Shown: one piece after another, positions 27,781 through 35,478 of the stretch
Layout of the letters: each line of letters starts with the position of its first letter
How positions within the stretch are numbered: position 1 is the first letter of the stretch
Assembly (NCBI RefSeq): GCF_028617075.1
Contig: NZ_JAQKGV010000004.1
Coordinates: 62,001 to 126,000 of the forward strand
DNA from: Rubrobacter calidifluminis
GTDB lineage: Bacteria > Actinomycetota > Rubrobacteria > Rubrobacterales > Rubrobacteraceae
DNA length: 64,000 bases
Direction: 5' to 3'
Position numbers and translations under genes: made by a program
Notes under the pieces: generated by a model
Databases searched by the model: none
The model's input: the letters and a program-made list of their open reading frames with translations, nothing else
What the model was told of the DNA's origin: nothing

Positions 27781-29396
27781 CGCAGGGTGCGGAAGACGTA
27801 TACCCTTGGCCCCCCGTGCTTCCTGACGATTCGGTCCTTAGAAAACTCTCCAGTTACGTGCACGCTCTCGTAGAGCGGGGAGCCGCCGTAGAAGAGTTTT
27901 TCGTGCAGAAGCACGTAATTGCGCCGGATTCCAGGACTCAAATGAGGACTGTGGCGCCCGTGTACGTCGTCCAGGTATACCAGGTATCTGTACCTGCCTC
28001 TGCGTATCATGCTCCGCAGGACGCCGGGGTTGATCCTGCAGGCGTCGAGGGCCGTGCGCCTCGCCGTCGGATGATGATCAAGGTAGTAGGAGAGATCTGC
28101 GCTCGAGCAGTAGGCGAGCAGCGAACGAGGGTGGTTCTCGCTGGCGTGCACGGCGTAGGAGACCGCCTCCCGCAGCTGTTGCTTCTGGGGGGCCGTGTAG
28201 TAGTGGACCCCGAAGATGAGCTCTCCCAGAAGCAGCCCCCCGAAACACAGCACCGCCGCCGGACGCACGAAACTCCGTCCCGGTCCCGAGGTGATCCGTA
28301 CCAGCGCCCTCGCCACGAGCAGGTAGGCGGCGGGCAGCGATCCTATCAGGTTGCGCTCGGTGAGCAGCGAGGTGGATGAGAGGGCGGAGAAGACGGAGGT
28401 GGCCGTGAAGGGAGCTAACAGCCACGCCCCCAGTAACGGGCCCTGCAACCCGGTTCTCTCCTTTCGCCGGTGTTCCCACCACCCGAGCGGCAGGTAGCAG
28501 ATGAGTCCCCAGCCGATGAGAGCGATGACGAGCGAGCCTCCGAAGGCGAAGGTCAGATACTGCGCGAAAAAATCCGCCTTCGGTTTGGGCATCCAGGAGA
28601 CGGCTCCACGGTTGTTGGTGAACTGGTGGGCGAGGAAGGGAAGCCAGGGTACGTAGGCGAGCGCGACCGGGATGTAGGGCACCAGCGCCCTGACCACCCG
28701 CCTGCGGGCGAGGACGAGGAAGGCTACTCCTTCCAGGATGACGAGCAGGAGTCCGAAGTAGTGTACGTAGGCGCAGAGGACGGCGCTGACCACATAACCC
28801 GCGGTGTCCGGGAGTGGGAGTTCGCCCTTCGTCCTCAGCTCCTGCAGCATCCCCCACCAGAAGTAGACGGTGAGGATGGAGAGGAAGAGCAGGACCGAGT
28901 ACGCTCTCACCTCCTGGCTGTAGTATACGAGAGCCCACGACACCGCAGCGAGCAGCGCCGCCGCGAGCCCTTCCCGGTCGGAGTAGAGGCGTCGCCCGAG
29001 CAGGAATACGGCGGGCACCGAAAGGATCCCGGCCACCGCGGAGGGAAGCCTGAGTGCCCAACCGCTCTCTCCGAAAATCTGCTTGTCGAGGTACAGGAGG
29101 ACGTAGTAGCCCGGTGGCTGGGTATCCGTGAAGGCGCCGCGCACCGCCTCGAGCACGCTGTGGCCGCTCAACCGCCAGCTCGAGAGTTCATCTCCCCAGA
29201 GTGACTGGGTCCCCAAATGATAGAGGCGCAGCCCGGCGGCCAGTACGACGATGGCCGTGAGCACGAGCAGCGTCTTCGCCTCTCCGGCGAGCGTTTTCTC
29301 AGGCTTCACGCCCGTTTGGAGAACCTCCCTCCGTTCGCCTGATTTAACAGGATAGATAACGCTGGCGTATACGAAGCCGGGAGCCCAGGGTTTCAC
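27777..29396 (-). CDS. GT39/GT83-type membrane glycosyltransferase
   Basis: A 539-residue multi-pass enzyme. LGTQSLWGDELSSWRL has the acidic D-E pair of the GT-C fold in the first outer loop, followed by FTDTQPPGYYVLLYLDKQIFG and SWALVYYSQEVRAYSVL, all typical of ArnT/PMT-related transferases using polyprenyl-phosphate sugars. Helices continue to about residue 380, then a periplasmic-side domain. The N-terminal 30 residues are polar and the start may lie a little downstream. It forms a pair with the DUF2723 gene, and the GT39 enzyme at 14.5 kb is a third of this kind. Confidence 0.82.
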   Translation of the reverse strand: MKPWAPGFVYASVIYPVKSGERREVLQTGVKPEKTLAGEAKTLLVLTAIVVLAAGLRLYHLGTQSLWGDELSSWRLSGHSVLEAVRGAFTDTQPPGYYVLLYLDKQIFGESGWALRLPSAVAGILSVPAVFLLGRRLYSDREGLAAALLAAVSWALVYYSQEVRAYSVLLFLSILTVYFWWGMLQELRTKGELPLPDTAGYVVSAVLCAYVHYFGLLLVILEGVAFLVLARRRVVRALVPYIPVALAYVPWLPFLAHQFTNNRGAVSWMPKPKADFFAQYLTFAFGGSLVIALIGWGLICYLPLGWWEHRRKERTGLQGPLLGAWLLAPFTATSVFSALSSTSLLTERNLIGSLPAAYLLVARALVRITSGPGRSFVRPAAVLCFGGLLLGELIFGVHYYTAPQKQQLREAVSYAVHASENHPRSLLAYCSSADLSYYLDHHPTARRTALDACRINPGVLRSMIRRGRYRYLVYLDDVHGRHSPHLSPGIRRNYVLLHEKLFYGGSPLYESVHVTGEFSKDRIVRKHGGPRVYVFRTLR

Positions 29397-29477
29397 CCGA
29401 CCGAGTCGCGGAGTAAAGGAACGATGGATGCGCCATTGAGCAGAGGCTTCCCGTTCCTGCCGTTCACAGGAACCTGG

Positions 29478-29523
29478 AGAGTGGGCGATGCTGGGGTCGA
29501 ACCAGCGACCTCTGCCGTGTGAA
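29478..29523. repeat. attL: 46-bp direct repeat with the 3' part of tRNA-Val
   Basis: Identical to 37180-37225. It contains the last 42 bases of tRNA-Val, from the anticodon loop to the discriminator base (29482-29523, minus strand), and then diverges. The acceptor 5' half and D-arm are absent, so this copy is not a functional tRNA gene. Confidence 0.92.
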
Positions 29524-29566
29524 AGCGGTGCGGGAGTTTTCAGGAGATCTCTGCACTTTACAAAAT

Positions 29567-29593
29567 GCCTGCAAAAACGCGATATTTGCAGGC
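29567..29593. repeat. inverted repeat CCTGCAAA near attL
   Basis: GCCTGCAAA and TTTGCAGGC are separated by 9 bases, a perfect 9-bp inverted repeat in the non-coding strip (29524-29621) between attL and the first gene. CCTGCAAA recurs at 37159-37166, 14 bases inside attR. The arrangement suggests binding sites for the integrase arm domain or the excisionase. Confidence 0.6.
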
Positions 29594-29621
29594 TACGGCT
29601 CTTCCTGAGTTTTCAGATTAT

Positions 29622-30659
29622 TCACCCCGGTTGCTGCACGGTTGCTGCACCCCATCCTCCGGCCTCTTTCAGGTCGAAAAGCACCCGTGCACCGCTTGCG
29701 ATCGTCAGGGAGGGGATCGGAGATGGGGCAGACCGAAGCTCCCGGAGGGCCTCTCTGTGCGCTTTGGCGAAACTCCGGTAACTCGCGTAACTCCAGTCCG
29801 GATTTCTCTCGTTCCACAATCGCCATAATGCTTCGTATGGAGGTCGGTTGCCGTTCTTGTCGGTGTGGCTCTCTACGAACTTCAAGACTTCCAGTCTTCG
29901 CAGCGAGAGGGGGCGGTAGTGCTTTCCGCGCACTTTTCGCTGTGCGTTGCGGTATACGCACTCTACCGCTTCCGGCGGCACAGCCGGCGAGGCCTCCAGG
30001 ATTATCCGGCCCAAAACACGCTCACCGCGACTGGGTTGAATCGAAGCTCCGCTCTTGTTGGTCAGCTCGTAAGTCACCCGGATTTGGTTAACCCGGATCT
30101 GGTTCGCATGCGGAGGTTCGCCGGTGAGTATGAACCGCGCGGCAGCTTCTTCTTCCCAGCCGTACTCCTCTGCAAACCAGTTACAGGCCTTACGAAGCTC
30201 GTGTGCAGCCCGGGCTACCCAGCTTGCGAGGTCGTCTTGGCCTTCTTCTGGGGACTTGTCCGCAGCCGCGATGAGCCGCATGACTTCCTCCGGGTGGTCG
30301 GATAGACCCGTTTCACGCAGGAGCGGCCGCAGAGGCGCCACGTCCCTCTCCGCCCACATCGCCTGGATCTCCGCCAGGCTCGTGGCATGACCATCCTCTA
30401 TGGTTTCGATCTCCGCCGGGATGGTACGCTTTTTTATCTCCCCTCCACTCCCCGTCCCGCCGGGGTAAGCCCGAGTCAGCGCGTCTATCTCGTTGATGAT
30501 GATCTCGACAGCCCTATCCCGGTCGTCCTGAAGGCAGGCATCTTCAACATAACCCCGCTTCCGCAGGTAGTCCCTTGTTGGCTCAGGAACTTTGCCATCA
30601 CCCTTTTTCGAAGCCCTGAGTCGCTTCTCTACCAGTTCCCACAGCGTCTGTTCGTTCAT
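29622..30659 (-). CDS. element-borne protein of unknown function
   Basis: A 345-residue soluble protein, not recognised. It is rich in charged residues with a Glu-rich helical middle (SLAEIQAMWAERDVAPL, AAHELRKACNWFAEEYGWEEE) and a C-terminal part with RLEVLKFVESHTDKNGNRPP and ALWRLWNERNPDWSYASY that could be helical DNA-binding. A short tandem duplication (NQIRVNQIRV, about residue 200) is visible. It is the only long gene of the element on the minus strand and starts 2 bases from a palindrome shared with the divergent replication operon. The GTG at 30701 is an alternative start. A regulatory role is possible but not shown. Confidence 0.7.
   Translation of the reverse strand: MNEQTLWELVEKRLRASKKGDGKVPEPTRDYLRKRGYVEDACLQDDRDRAVEIIINEIDALTRAYPGGTGSGGEIKKRTIPAEIETIEDGHATSLAEIQAMWAERDVAPLRPLLRETGLSDHPEEVMRLIAAADKSPEEGQDDLASWVARAAHELRKACNWFAEEYGWEEEAAARFILTGEPPHANQIRVNQIRVTYELTNKSGASIQPSRGERVLGRIILEASPAVPPEAVECVYRNAQRKVRGKHYRPLSLRRLEVLKFVESHTDKNGNRPPYEALWRLWNERNPDWSYASYRSFAKAHREALRELRSAPSPIPSLTIASGARVLFDLKEAGGWGAATVQQPG
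29630..29650. repeat. left copy of tandem GTTGCTGCAC repeat
   Basis: Two GTTGCTGCAC units separated by a single G. The same 21 bases recur in the same orientation at 37090-37110, near the right end of the element. The left copy encodes the last residues of the minus-strand unknown protein. Its placement about 110 bases inside attL matches an arm-type recombinase site. Confidence 0.7.
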
Positions 30660-30660
30660 G

Positions 30661-30688
30661 TGTCCATTTAATTTATTTCTAATGGACA
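30661..30688. promoter_or_regulatory. operator-like palindrome between divergent element genes
   Basis: TGTCCATT (30661-30668) and AATGGACA (30681-30688) form an 8-bp inverted repeat around a 12-base AT-only centre except one C. It lies just before the start of the minus-strand gene and 4 bases before a TATAAA (30692-30697) facing the HTH/replication genes. A repressor bound here would control both directions. Confidence 0.6.
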
Positions 30689-30740
30689 CAGTATAAAGCA
30701 CGCGCGTGCAGGAACACTCACGAAATTTTTAGGAGACTCC

Positions 30741-30932
30741 ATGCTGAAAGAAAACATAGCGCAAGAGTGGATCAGCTATCCAGATGCCGAGCGATACTCC
30801 GGGCTCTCTCACACGACATTGTGGCGATACGTTTCTTCTGGCGAGATCAAGAGCGCGCGCGTCGGACGAAGCGTGCGTATCCATCTTCCAAGCCTCCGCG
30901 AGTTCATGGAAGAGCGCGCGTCGAGCAAATAA
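30741..30932 (+). CDS. small MerR/excisionase-type HTH protein
   Basis: A 63-residue protein consisting of one helix-turn-helix domain: WISYPDAERYSGLSHTTLWRYVSSGEIKSARVGRSVRIHLPSLREFME. The pattern of a HTH, then a wing ending in an Arg-rich strand and a DLxxF-like tail is that of the excisionase (HTH_17) family. AGGAG precedes the ATG by 5 bases. It heads the replication operon, so it is either a transcription factor for it or a directionality factor. The second such protein at 35.2 kb lies beside the integrase and is the better excisionase candidate. Confidence 0.85.
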   Translation: MLKENIAQEWISYPDAERYSGLSHTTLWRYVSSGEIKSARVGRSVRIHLPSLREFMEERASSK

Positions 30933-30954
30933 AAAGCCCCGAAGGGGACTTCAA

Positions 30955-31131
30955 ATGCTTGTACTCGATGATCATCAAGAAACACTGCTCATGCTGCGCG
31001 ACTATCTGAGCAGACATCCCGAGCTCGAGCCCGGGCCGGAGGAGCTCGCTGAAAAGCTCGACGTGGACGTGTTCGCAGTTAGCGTAGCGCTCGAAGCGCT
31101 GCGTGATGATGAAAGCGAGCTGCTCGCATGA
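30955..31131 (+). CDS. small protein ahead of the replication gene
   Basis: A 58-residue acidic protein (MLVLDDHQETLLMLRDYLSR ... ALRDDESELLA). AAGGGGAC stands 7 bases before the ATG and its stop overlaps the ATG of the primase gene (ATGA), which indicates translational coupling. The segment GPEELAEKLDVDVFAVSVALEALRDDE has the helix pattern of a winged-HTH, but no family is recognised. The open frame extends upstream through the HTH gene only as a shadow. Confidence 0.65.
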   Translation: MLVLDDHQETLLMLRDYLSRHPELEPGPEELAEKLDVDVFAVSVALEALRDDESELLA

Positions 31132-33320
31132 GCGCACGAACACTCGCAGTAGCGCGACGCTATCTCGAGCGTGGTTTCGCGGTGGTCCCGATCCCGGCCG
31201 GCGAGAAAGCCCCAAGGATACCGGGCTGGCAAGAGCTCAGGCTCAAGCCGGAGGACCTGCCGAAGCACTTCTCCAACGGTGCCAACATCGGGCTGCTGCT
31301 CGGGAAGGCTTCCAATGGGCTGGCGGATATCGACCTCGACGCCGAAAAGGTGTTGAAGATTGCGCCGCGGTTCCTCCCCCCGACGCTCACCTCGGGCCGC
31401 GACTCGAGGCCGCATTCGCACTGGTGGTACTGCTCGCCGGGGGCAGCGAGCCGGGACTGGAAGGCCCCGGACGGCGCAAAGCTCGTGGAGCTGCGCTCGA
31501 CGGGGCGTCAGACGGTCGTACCGCCGAGCGTTCATCCGTCTGGCGAGAGATACGTCTGGCATGGCGGAGAGCTCCAGGAGATAGGCGCAGAAGAGCTCCA
31601 CCGCCGGTGCCGGGAGCTCGCCACCGCCGCTCTGATAGCGCGGCACGTGCCACCGCACCGTGACGCGGGCGGAGGAGGACGGCACGAGTTCGCGCTGGCG
31701 CTGGCTGGCTTCCTACTCCGTCCCGGCCGGCTCGATGCGGAGCTCGTGGAGAAGCTTCTTCTCGCCGCTTGGGATGCCGCAGGCTTCCCGGACGAGCGGG
31801 CCCGCCGGGAGGCGCACGGCGATATCCAGCGTATCGTCTCCGACACTGCGCGGAAAATCGCGGCCGGGGATCCGGCCACTGGCGGGCCGGCGCTGGAGGA
31901 GATGGCGCCGGGCCTGGTGCATACGCTTCGTTCGTGGTGGGTGTGGACGCGGAGCGATGCCCGTGAGCGTGGGACCGGAAAGACAGCCTGTGTCACGCCG
32001 CTCGATGCCGTGGAGCCGGAGGAGGTTTCGTGGCTCTGGCCGGGGCGGATCCCGCTCGGGAAGATCACGCTGATAGACGGGGACCCGGGTACCGGCAAGA
32101 GCGCGATGACCACGGACCTCGCCGCACGCGTGACGCGGGGTAGGATGTGGCCTGACGGCGCACAGTGCCCGGCTGGCGGCGTGGTGCTTCTCTCGGCGGA
32201 GGATGGCCTTGCGGACACCATACGTCCGCGTCTGGACGCAGCCGGAGCGGACACGTCAAAGATACTCGCACTTACTGCTGTCCGTGACGAGAGGGGCCAC
32301 GAGCGCCAGTTGGCGATCCCGGAGGACCTGGATCTCATCGAAGATGCCGTCCGGAGCGTGGGCGCGCTACTCGTGGTCATCGACCCCCTCATGGCCTATC
32401 TCGCCGGGGATGTCAACAGCCATCGTGACCAGGACGTGCGGCGGGCCCTGGCCCCGCTCGCCCACCTGGCAGAGAGAACCGGGGCGGCTGTCGTGGTGGT
32501 GCGCCACCTCAACAAAGCTCAGGGAGGGAACCCGATATACCGCGGCGGAGGAAGCATAGGCATCGTGGGCGCGGCCCGGGCGGGGATGCTCGTCGCCAAA
32601 GATCCAGAAGACGAACGCCGGCGCGTGCTCGCACCGGTGAAATCGAACCTCGCACCGCCCGCTCCCTCGCTCCTCTTCTCGCTCACACAAGCACATAAGA
32701 GCGGGGCCGTGCGTGTGGAGTGGCACGGAGAGAGCAACCACGACGCAGCCTCCCTGCTCTCCGCTCCGCAAGACCCCGAAGAACGCTCCGCGCTCGACGA
32801 AGCGAAAGAGCTACTCGGCGAGCTGCTCGCAGACGGCGAGGTGGAGGCCTCCGCTGTGATGGCCGAAGCACGGAGAGCGCAGATATCAGAGCGTACCCTC
32901 AAGCGCGCAAAACGCGAGCTGGGGATCCTCTCAGAACGCCGGGGAGATTGTAACAAGCGCGGAGGGGGAACCTGGTTCTGGAAGCTCCCGGCGATTAAGA
33001 GTGCCAAACCCAAACCTTGGCACTCTAAATCGGAAACGGACCGTACTGACGCAGAGAATTCCGCTTATTCAAGCCAAAAATCCGACCTCGGATTAAGGGT
33101 GCCAACGATTAAGGGTGCCAAACCCCCTGGCACTCTTAATCAAGTAGCTACAAATCGTTACGAAACTTCCGGGGAAGACGAAGACCTCCCCTGCCGCGTT
33201 CACGGCGAGCGGCAGTGTGAGGACTGCTGGCGGCGCGTGTGGCGCCTGGTCCACGAGGGCATGAGCGAGGACTGGGCAATCGCGGAGGTGATGCAGACGA
33301 AAGAGGAGCTGTTCTCATGA
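31128..33320 (+). CDS. bifunctional primase-polymerase / AAA (RepA-type) replication protein
   Basis: A 730-residue replication protein. Residues 1-170 are a PrimPol domain, with ARRYLERGFAVVPIPAGEKAP at the start and the metal-binding LADIDLD (D67, D69), HSHWWY and the ELRSTGRQTVVPPSVHPSG strand. A middle helical region is followed by a RecA-like ATPase with Walker A IDGDPGTGKS (about 317-324), Walker B LLVVIDPLMAYL and VVVVRHLNKAQGG. After residue 620 comes a low-complexity tail encoded by DNA with five iteron-like repeats, then DLPCRVHGERQCEDCWRR with a possible metal site. It probably primes and unwinds the excised element. Confidence 0.9.
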   Translation: MSARTLAVARRYLERGFAVVPIPAGEKAPRIPGWQELRLKPEDLPKHFSNGANIGLLLGKASNGLADIDLDAEKVLKIAPRFLPPTLTSGRDSRPHSHWWYCSPGAASRDWKAPDGAKLVELRSTGRQTVVPPSVHPSGERYVWHGGELQEIGAEELHRRCRELATAALIARHVPPHRDAGGGGRHEFALALAGFLLRPGRLDAELVEKLLLAAWDAAGFPDERARREAHGDIQRIVSDTARKIAAGDPATGGPALEEMAPGLVHTLRSWWVWTRSDARERGTGKTACVTPLDAVEPEEVSWLWPGRIPLGKITLIDGDPGTGKSAMTTDLAARVTRGRMWPDGAQCPAGGVVLLSAEDGLADTIRPRLDAAGADTSKILALTAVRDERGHERQLAIPEDLDLIEDAVRSVGALLVVIDPLMAYLAGDVNSHRDQDVRRALAPLAHLAERTGAAVVVVRHLNKAQGGNPIYRGGGSIGIVGAARAGMLVAKDPEDERRRVLAPVKSNLAPPAPSLLFSLTQAHKSGAVRVEWHGESNHDAASLLSAPQDPEERSALDEAKELLGELLADGEVEASAVMAEARRAQISERTLKRAKRELGILSERRGDCNKRGGGTWFWKLPAIKSAKPKPWHSKSETDRTDAENSAYSSQKSDLGLRVPTIKGAKPPGTLNQVATNRYETSGEDEDLPCRVHGERQCEDCWRRVWRLVHEGMSEDWAIAEVMQTKEELFS
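32993..33141. repeat. five iteron-like repeats, putative replication origin
   Basis: The 15-bp motif GATTAAGRGTGCCAA occurs at 32993-33007 (+), 33091-33105 (+) and 33107-33121 (+), and inverted at 33017-33031 (one mismatch) and 33127-33141 (one mismatch at its outer base). Pairs one/two and four/five can form hairpins. The 60 bases between (33032-33090) are relatively AT-rich. Repeats like these inside or beside a rep gene are usual for origins bound by their own replication protein. Confidence 0.75.
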
Positions 33321-33344
33321 CAGAGGGGGAGGGGGTGGTCGTTA

Positions 33345-33704
33345 GTGCCGAAATGCCCGGCGATCACGCGCTCCGGAGGGCCCTGTAAGGGGGTCGTTCC
33401 ACCGGGCGCTACCTACTGTGTGGCTCACGACCCAGCCCGCAGGGAAGAGCGCCGCCGCAACGCACGGAAGGCGGGCCGGGCCCGCTCGAGAGGCGAGCTC
33501 AAGGACGTGAAGGCGTGGCTGCTCAAGCTCGCCTCTGACGTAGAGGAGGGCCGGCTGGATCCCAGGGTGGGCTCTATCGTCTCGCAGATACTCAACGTCT
33601 TCTTGAGGAGTGTGGAGGTGGAACGAAAGATCAAAGAGACCGAAGAGCTCGAGGAGCGCCTGGAGGCTTTGGAAGGCGTCCTGAAGAGGAGGAAGGCAGG
33701 GTGA
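33345..33704 (+). CDS. small zinc-finger-like protein of mobile elements
   Basis: A 119-residue protein starting at GTG after a G-rich GGGGGAGGGGG ribosome site. Its N-terminus MPKCPAITRSGGPCKG ... YCVAHDPARREERR has Cys4, Cys14, Cys27 and His30, a pattern seen in small proteins of phages and plasmids and likely to bind zinc. The rest is a helical region ending in a predicted coiled coil (ERKIKETEELEERLEALEGVL). Its function is unknown. It overlaps the next gene by 4 bases (GTGA) and lies 24 bases behind the primase gene in the same transcript. Confidence 0.75.
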   Translation: MPKCPAITRSGGPCKGVVPPGATYCVAHDPARREERRRNARKAGRARSRGELKDVKAWLLKLASDVEEGRLDPRVGSIVSQILNVFLRSVEVERKIKETEELEERLEALEGVLKRRKAG

Positions 33705-34444
33705 GCAGCAAGAACGGCCTCGGCAGGCTCTACGACCGCCTGACTCCTGACGAGAGGTTCAGGCTGGATGTGGAGGCCGTCTCGCGTGGCGACGAGGCGG
33801 AGTCCAGAAGGCTCGTGGATAGTTGTCCAAGAAAGACCTACACCCAGAACGACGATGCCTTTGTCAGAAGGTGCGAGGCGGCCAAAGACATCACGCTGTG
33901 TTTGTGCATAGACCTCTTGGGGCGTCTCGGCAGGCTGGATGCGGTGAGGGCCCTCAGGGAGACCCTGCCCTATGGGCGCACGGTCTTCACCAACGAGATC
34001 CACACAGCCTACCTGCAAGGGCACGAGGCAGGAAGCCGCTACGCCTGGGCGCGGGCGGGGAAAGAAGGAGACCCGCCAGGCTGGATGTTCCGGGAGCTGG
34101 AAGACGGCTCCTTTGAAACCGACGAAGAGGCAGCGGACCCGGCCATAGAGAAGGCCCTTGAAGCCCTGGAGAAACGTCTCGAAGAGGCGGACATCATGCC
34201 TCCTCTGTTCGAGAAGCTGGAGCACGAGCTCGCATTAGAGGCCGCGGCCATCTGGCAGGCTTTCACCCTCTTCTGCCGGGAGGAGCTCGCTCTGGAGCCC
34301 GAGAAGCTCGTCAAGGTGTGGATGGAGCCTGCGCTCTCAGCGATAGAAGCCCACAGAGAAGCTCTGGACAAGACCCGGGCAGGGCGGAAGGAGGTGGAGG
34401 AGTGCCGACACACTCTGGGGGAGGTCTGGAAAAGGGTTGCCTGA
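33701..34444 (+). CDS. element-borne hypothetical protein
   Basis: A 247-residue mostly helical protein starting at GTG and coupled by 4-base overlap to the zinc-finger-like gene. The start reads RLYDRLTPDERFRLDVEAVSRGDEAESRRLVDSCPRK across several pieces, a motif I recall from hypothetical proteins of mobile elements in thermophilic Firmicutes and Actinobacteria, without a known function. The C-terminal half is Glu/Lys-rich and probably coiled coil (IEKALEALEKRLEEADIMPP). It ends the replication operon. Confidence 0.7.
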   Translation: MSSKNGLGRLYDRLTPDERFRLDVEAVSRGDEAESRRLVDSCPRKTYTQNDDAFVRRCEAAKDITLCLCIDLLGRLGRLDAVRALRETLPYGRTVFTNEIHTAYLQGHEAGSRYAWARAGKEGDPPGWMFRELEDGSFETDEEAADPAIEKALEALEKRLEEADIMPPLFEKLEHELALEAAAIWQAFTLFCREELALEPEKLVKVWMEPALSAIEAHREALDKTRAGRKEVEECRHTLGEVWKRVA

Positions 34445-34648
34445 TGGGACCATGCTCCCGGCCGTAGCGGCCAGTTTTGGTGCGGTTCTGCCAGGTGCGC
34501 TCCGAGACCTCCGCCTCTTTCGCTATCTCGGCGGAGGTCTTCATCCCGCAACGGTTGCGAGGTTAGGATGCCTGCCGTCCCTGCGGCGCGATGATCAGGC
34601 TCTCTTGCTTGAGCTACAATAGGGAACGTGGAGAAACGCTCGGAAACA

Positions 34649-34864
34649 ATGAGAAGGTTCGCGGTAGCCATACACCCAGACCCCGAGGATGGCGGCTTTG
34701 TCGCCTCCATACCCTCTCTCCCCGGCGTCTACGGGCAGGGAGAGACCGAAGAGGAGGCGCTCGAAGACGTCAAAGCCGCCCTCGAATTCACTCTGGAGAG
34801 TATGGCCGAACGCGGGGAGGAGCTCCCTGCCGGAGATGAGATCGTCCGCGAGCTGGCAGTCTAG
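34649..34864 (+). CDS. HicB-like antitoxin, first locus
   Basis: A 71-residue protein with the partial-RNase-H fold of HicB: RRFAVAIHPDPEDGGFVASIP, then SLPGVYGQGETEEEALEDVKAAL. This is the short HicB form without a C-terminal DNA-binding domain. HicB proteins neutralise the mRNA-cleaving toxin HicA. A GTG at 34628 is an alternative start. TACAAT at 34615-34620 may be its -10 element. The gene is followed by a hicA reading frame that is interrupted by a stop codon, so this antitoxin seems to be orphaned. Confidence 0.8.
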   Translation: MRRFAVAIHPDPEDGGFVASIPSLPGVYGQGETEEEALEDVKAALEFTLESMAERGEELPAGDEIVRELAV

Positions 34865-34869
34865 AAGCC

Positions 34870-35094
34870 TTGCCGCCGCTTCCACAGCTCTCCGGCGATG
34901 AGGCGGTAAAAGCATTCGAGAAACTCGGCTATGAGAGGGTGAGGCAAAAAGGATCCCACATCCGTCTCATCTAGGGCGAGCCCGGGAGAAAACCACTCAC
35001 CGTGCCGCGAAAGAAGGAGCTCAAGCGGGGTATGCTCCGCTCCCTGATCCGGGACGCCGGGATCTCCGTCGAGGAGTTCATAGAGCTTCTGTAG
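34870..35094 (+). pseudogene. hicA toxin gene with in-frame amber stop
   Basis: Starting at TTG 34870, the frame reads LPPLPQLSGDEAVKAFEKLG, then YERVRQKGSHIRLI, then TAG at 34972-34974, then GEPGRKPLTVPRKKELKRG and MLRSLIRDAGISVEEFIELL up to a stop at 35092. This is a full-length HicA (about 74 residues) with the conserved GSH histidine and VPxxKELKRGxLRSI region, broken only by the amber codon after residue 34. It comes 5 bases after the hicB stop, the normal hicB-hicA arrangement. As it stands the toxin would be truncated. Confidence 0.8.
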
Positions 35095-35181
35095 ACGACG
35101 CCGTAGGCCCTCGAGCACGCGCCCGGTAGAAAGGGGCTATCTCCTCTAAGTACCTCTTTATTTTCTGACTCCCTAATCTTG

Positions 35182-35215
35182 TCAAGTAACACTTGATTAA
35201 TCAATAGATACTTGA
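35182..35215. promoter_or_regulatory. ACTTGA palindrome and third half-site before the HTH/int genes
   Basis: TCAAGT-AAC-ACTTGA (35182-35196) is a perfect 6-bp inverted repeat and another ACTTGA follows at 35210-35215, about two helical turns from the second half-site. The surrounding 35095-35247 is the most AT-rich non-coding strip of the element. It precedes the HTH and integrase genes and is a likely operator controlling integration or excision. Confidence 0.6.
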
Positions 35216-35247
35216 TAGAATCCTGGAAAATCCGGTAAACTGCGGCG

Positions 35248-35478
35248 ATGGTCAAGGAGGCTGATCTGAATAAGGTGGAGGTGCCGGAGCAGTTCGAGGT
35301 CCTGGATGCGGAGGCGCTGGCCCGGCGTCTGGGATTGAGGAGGCAGACGGTACAGGCTTACATGGCTCGTGGCTGGTGGCATCTGGTTCCGCGTCCGAAC
35401 CGGAAGCTGGCCATGGGACCGATCTGGTACGAACAAAGCGTCCGGGAGTGGGAAAGGAGCAGGGGCAAAGATGGGTAA
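35248..35478 (+). CDS. excisionase-type HTH protein upstream of the integrase
   Basis: A 76-residue protein with a HTH_17-like domain: EVLDAEALARRLGLRRQTVQAYMARGWWHLVPRPNRKLAMGPIWYE. The size, the basic wing and the position directly before the integrase (8-base overlap) are those of recombination directionality factors (Xis). AAGGAGG-like GTCAAGGAGG at the start overlaps the ATG codon region, so an upstream site is unclear. It probably helps excise the element; a transcriptional role on the ACTTGA operator is the alternative. Confidence 0.8.
   Translation: MVKEADLNKVEVPEQFEVLDAEALARRLGLRRQTVQAYMARGWWHLVPRPNRKLAMGPIWYEQSVREWERSRGKDG

Noticed and set aside
29482-29523. Second tRNA-Val gene
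   Set aside because: Only the 3' 42 bases are present; the sequence diverges in the anticodon arm, as expected for attL.
30930-30950. Minus-strand terminator (CCCC-TTC-GGGG then TTTTT)
   Set aside because: The stem is only 4 bp and no minus-strand gene ends there.
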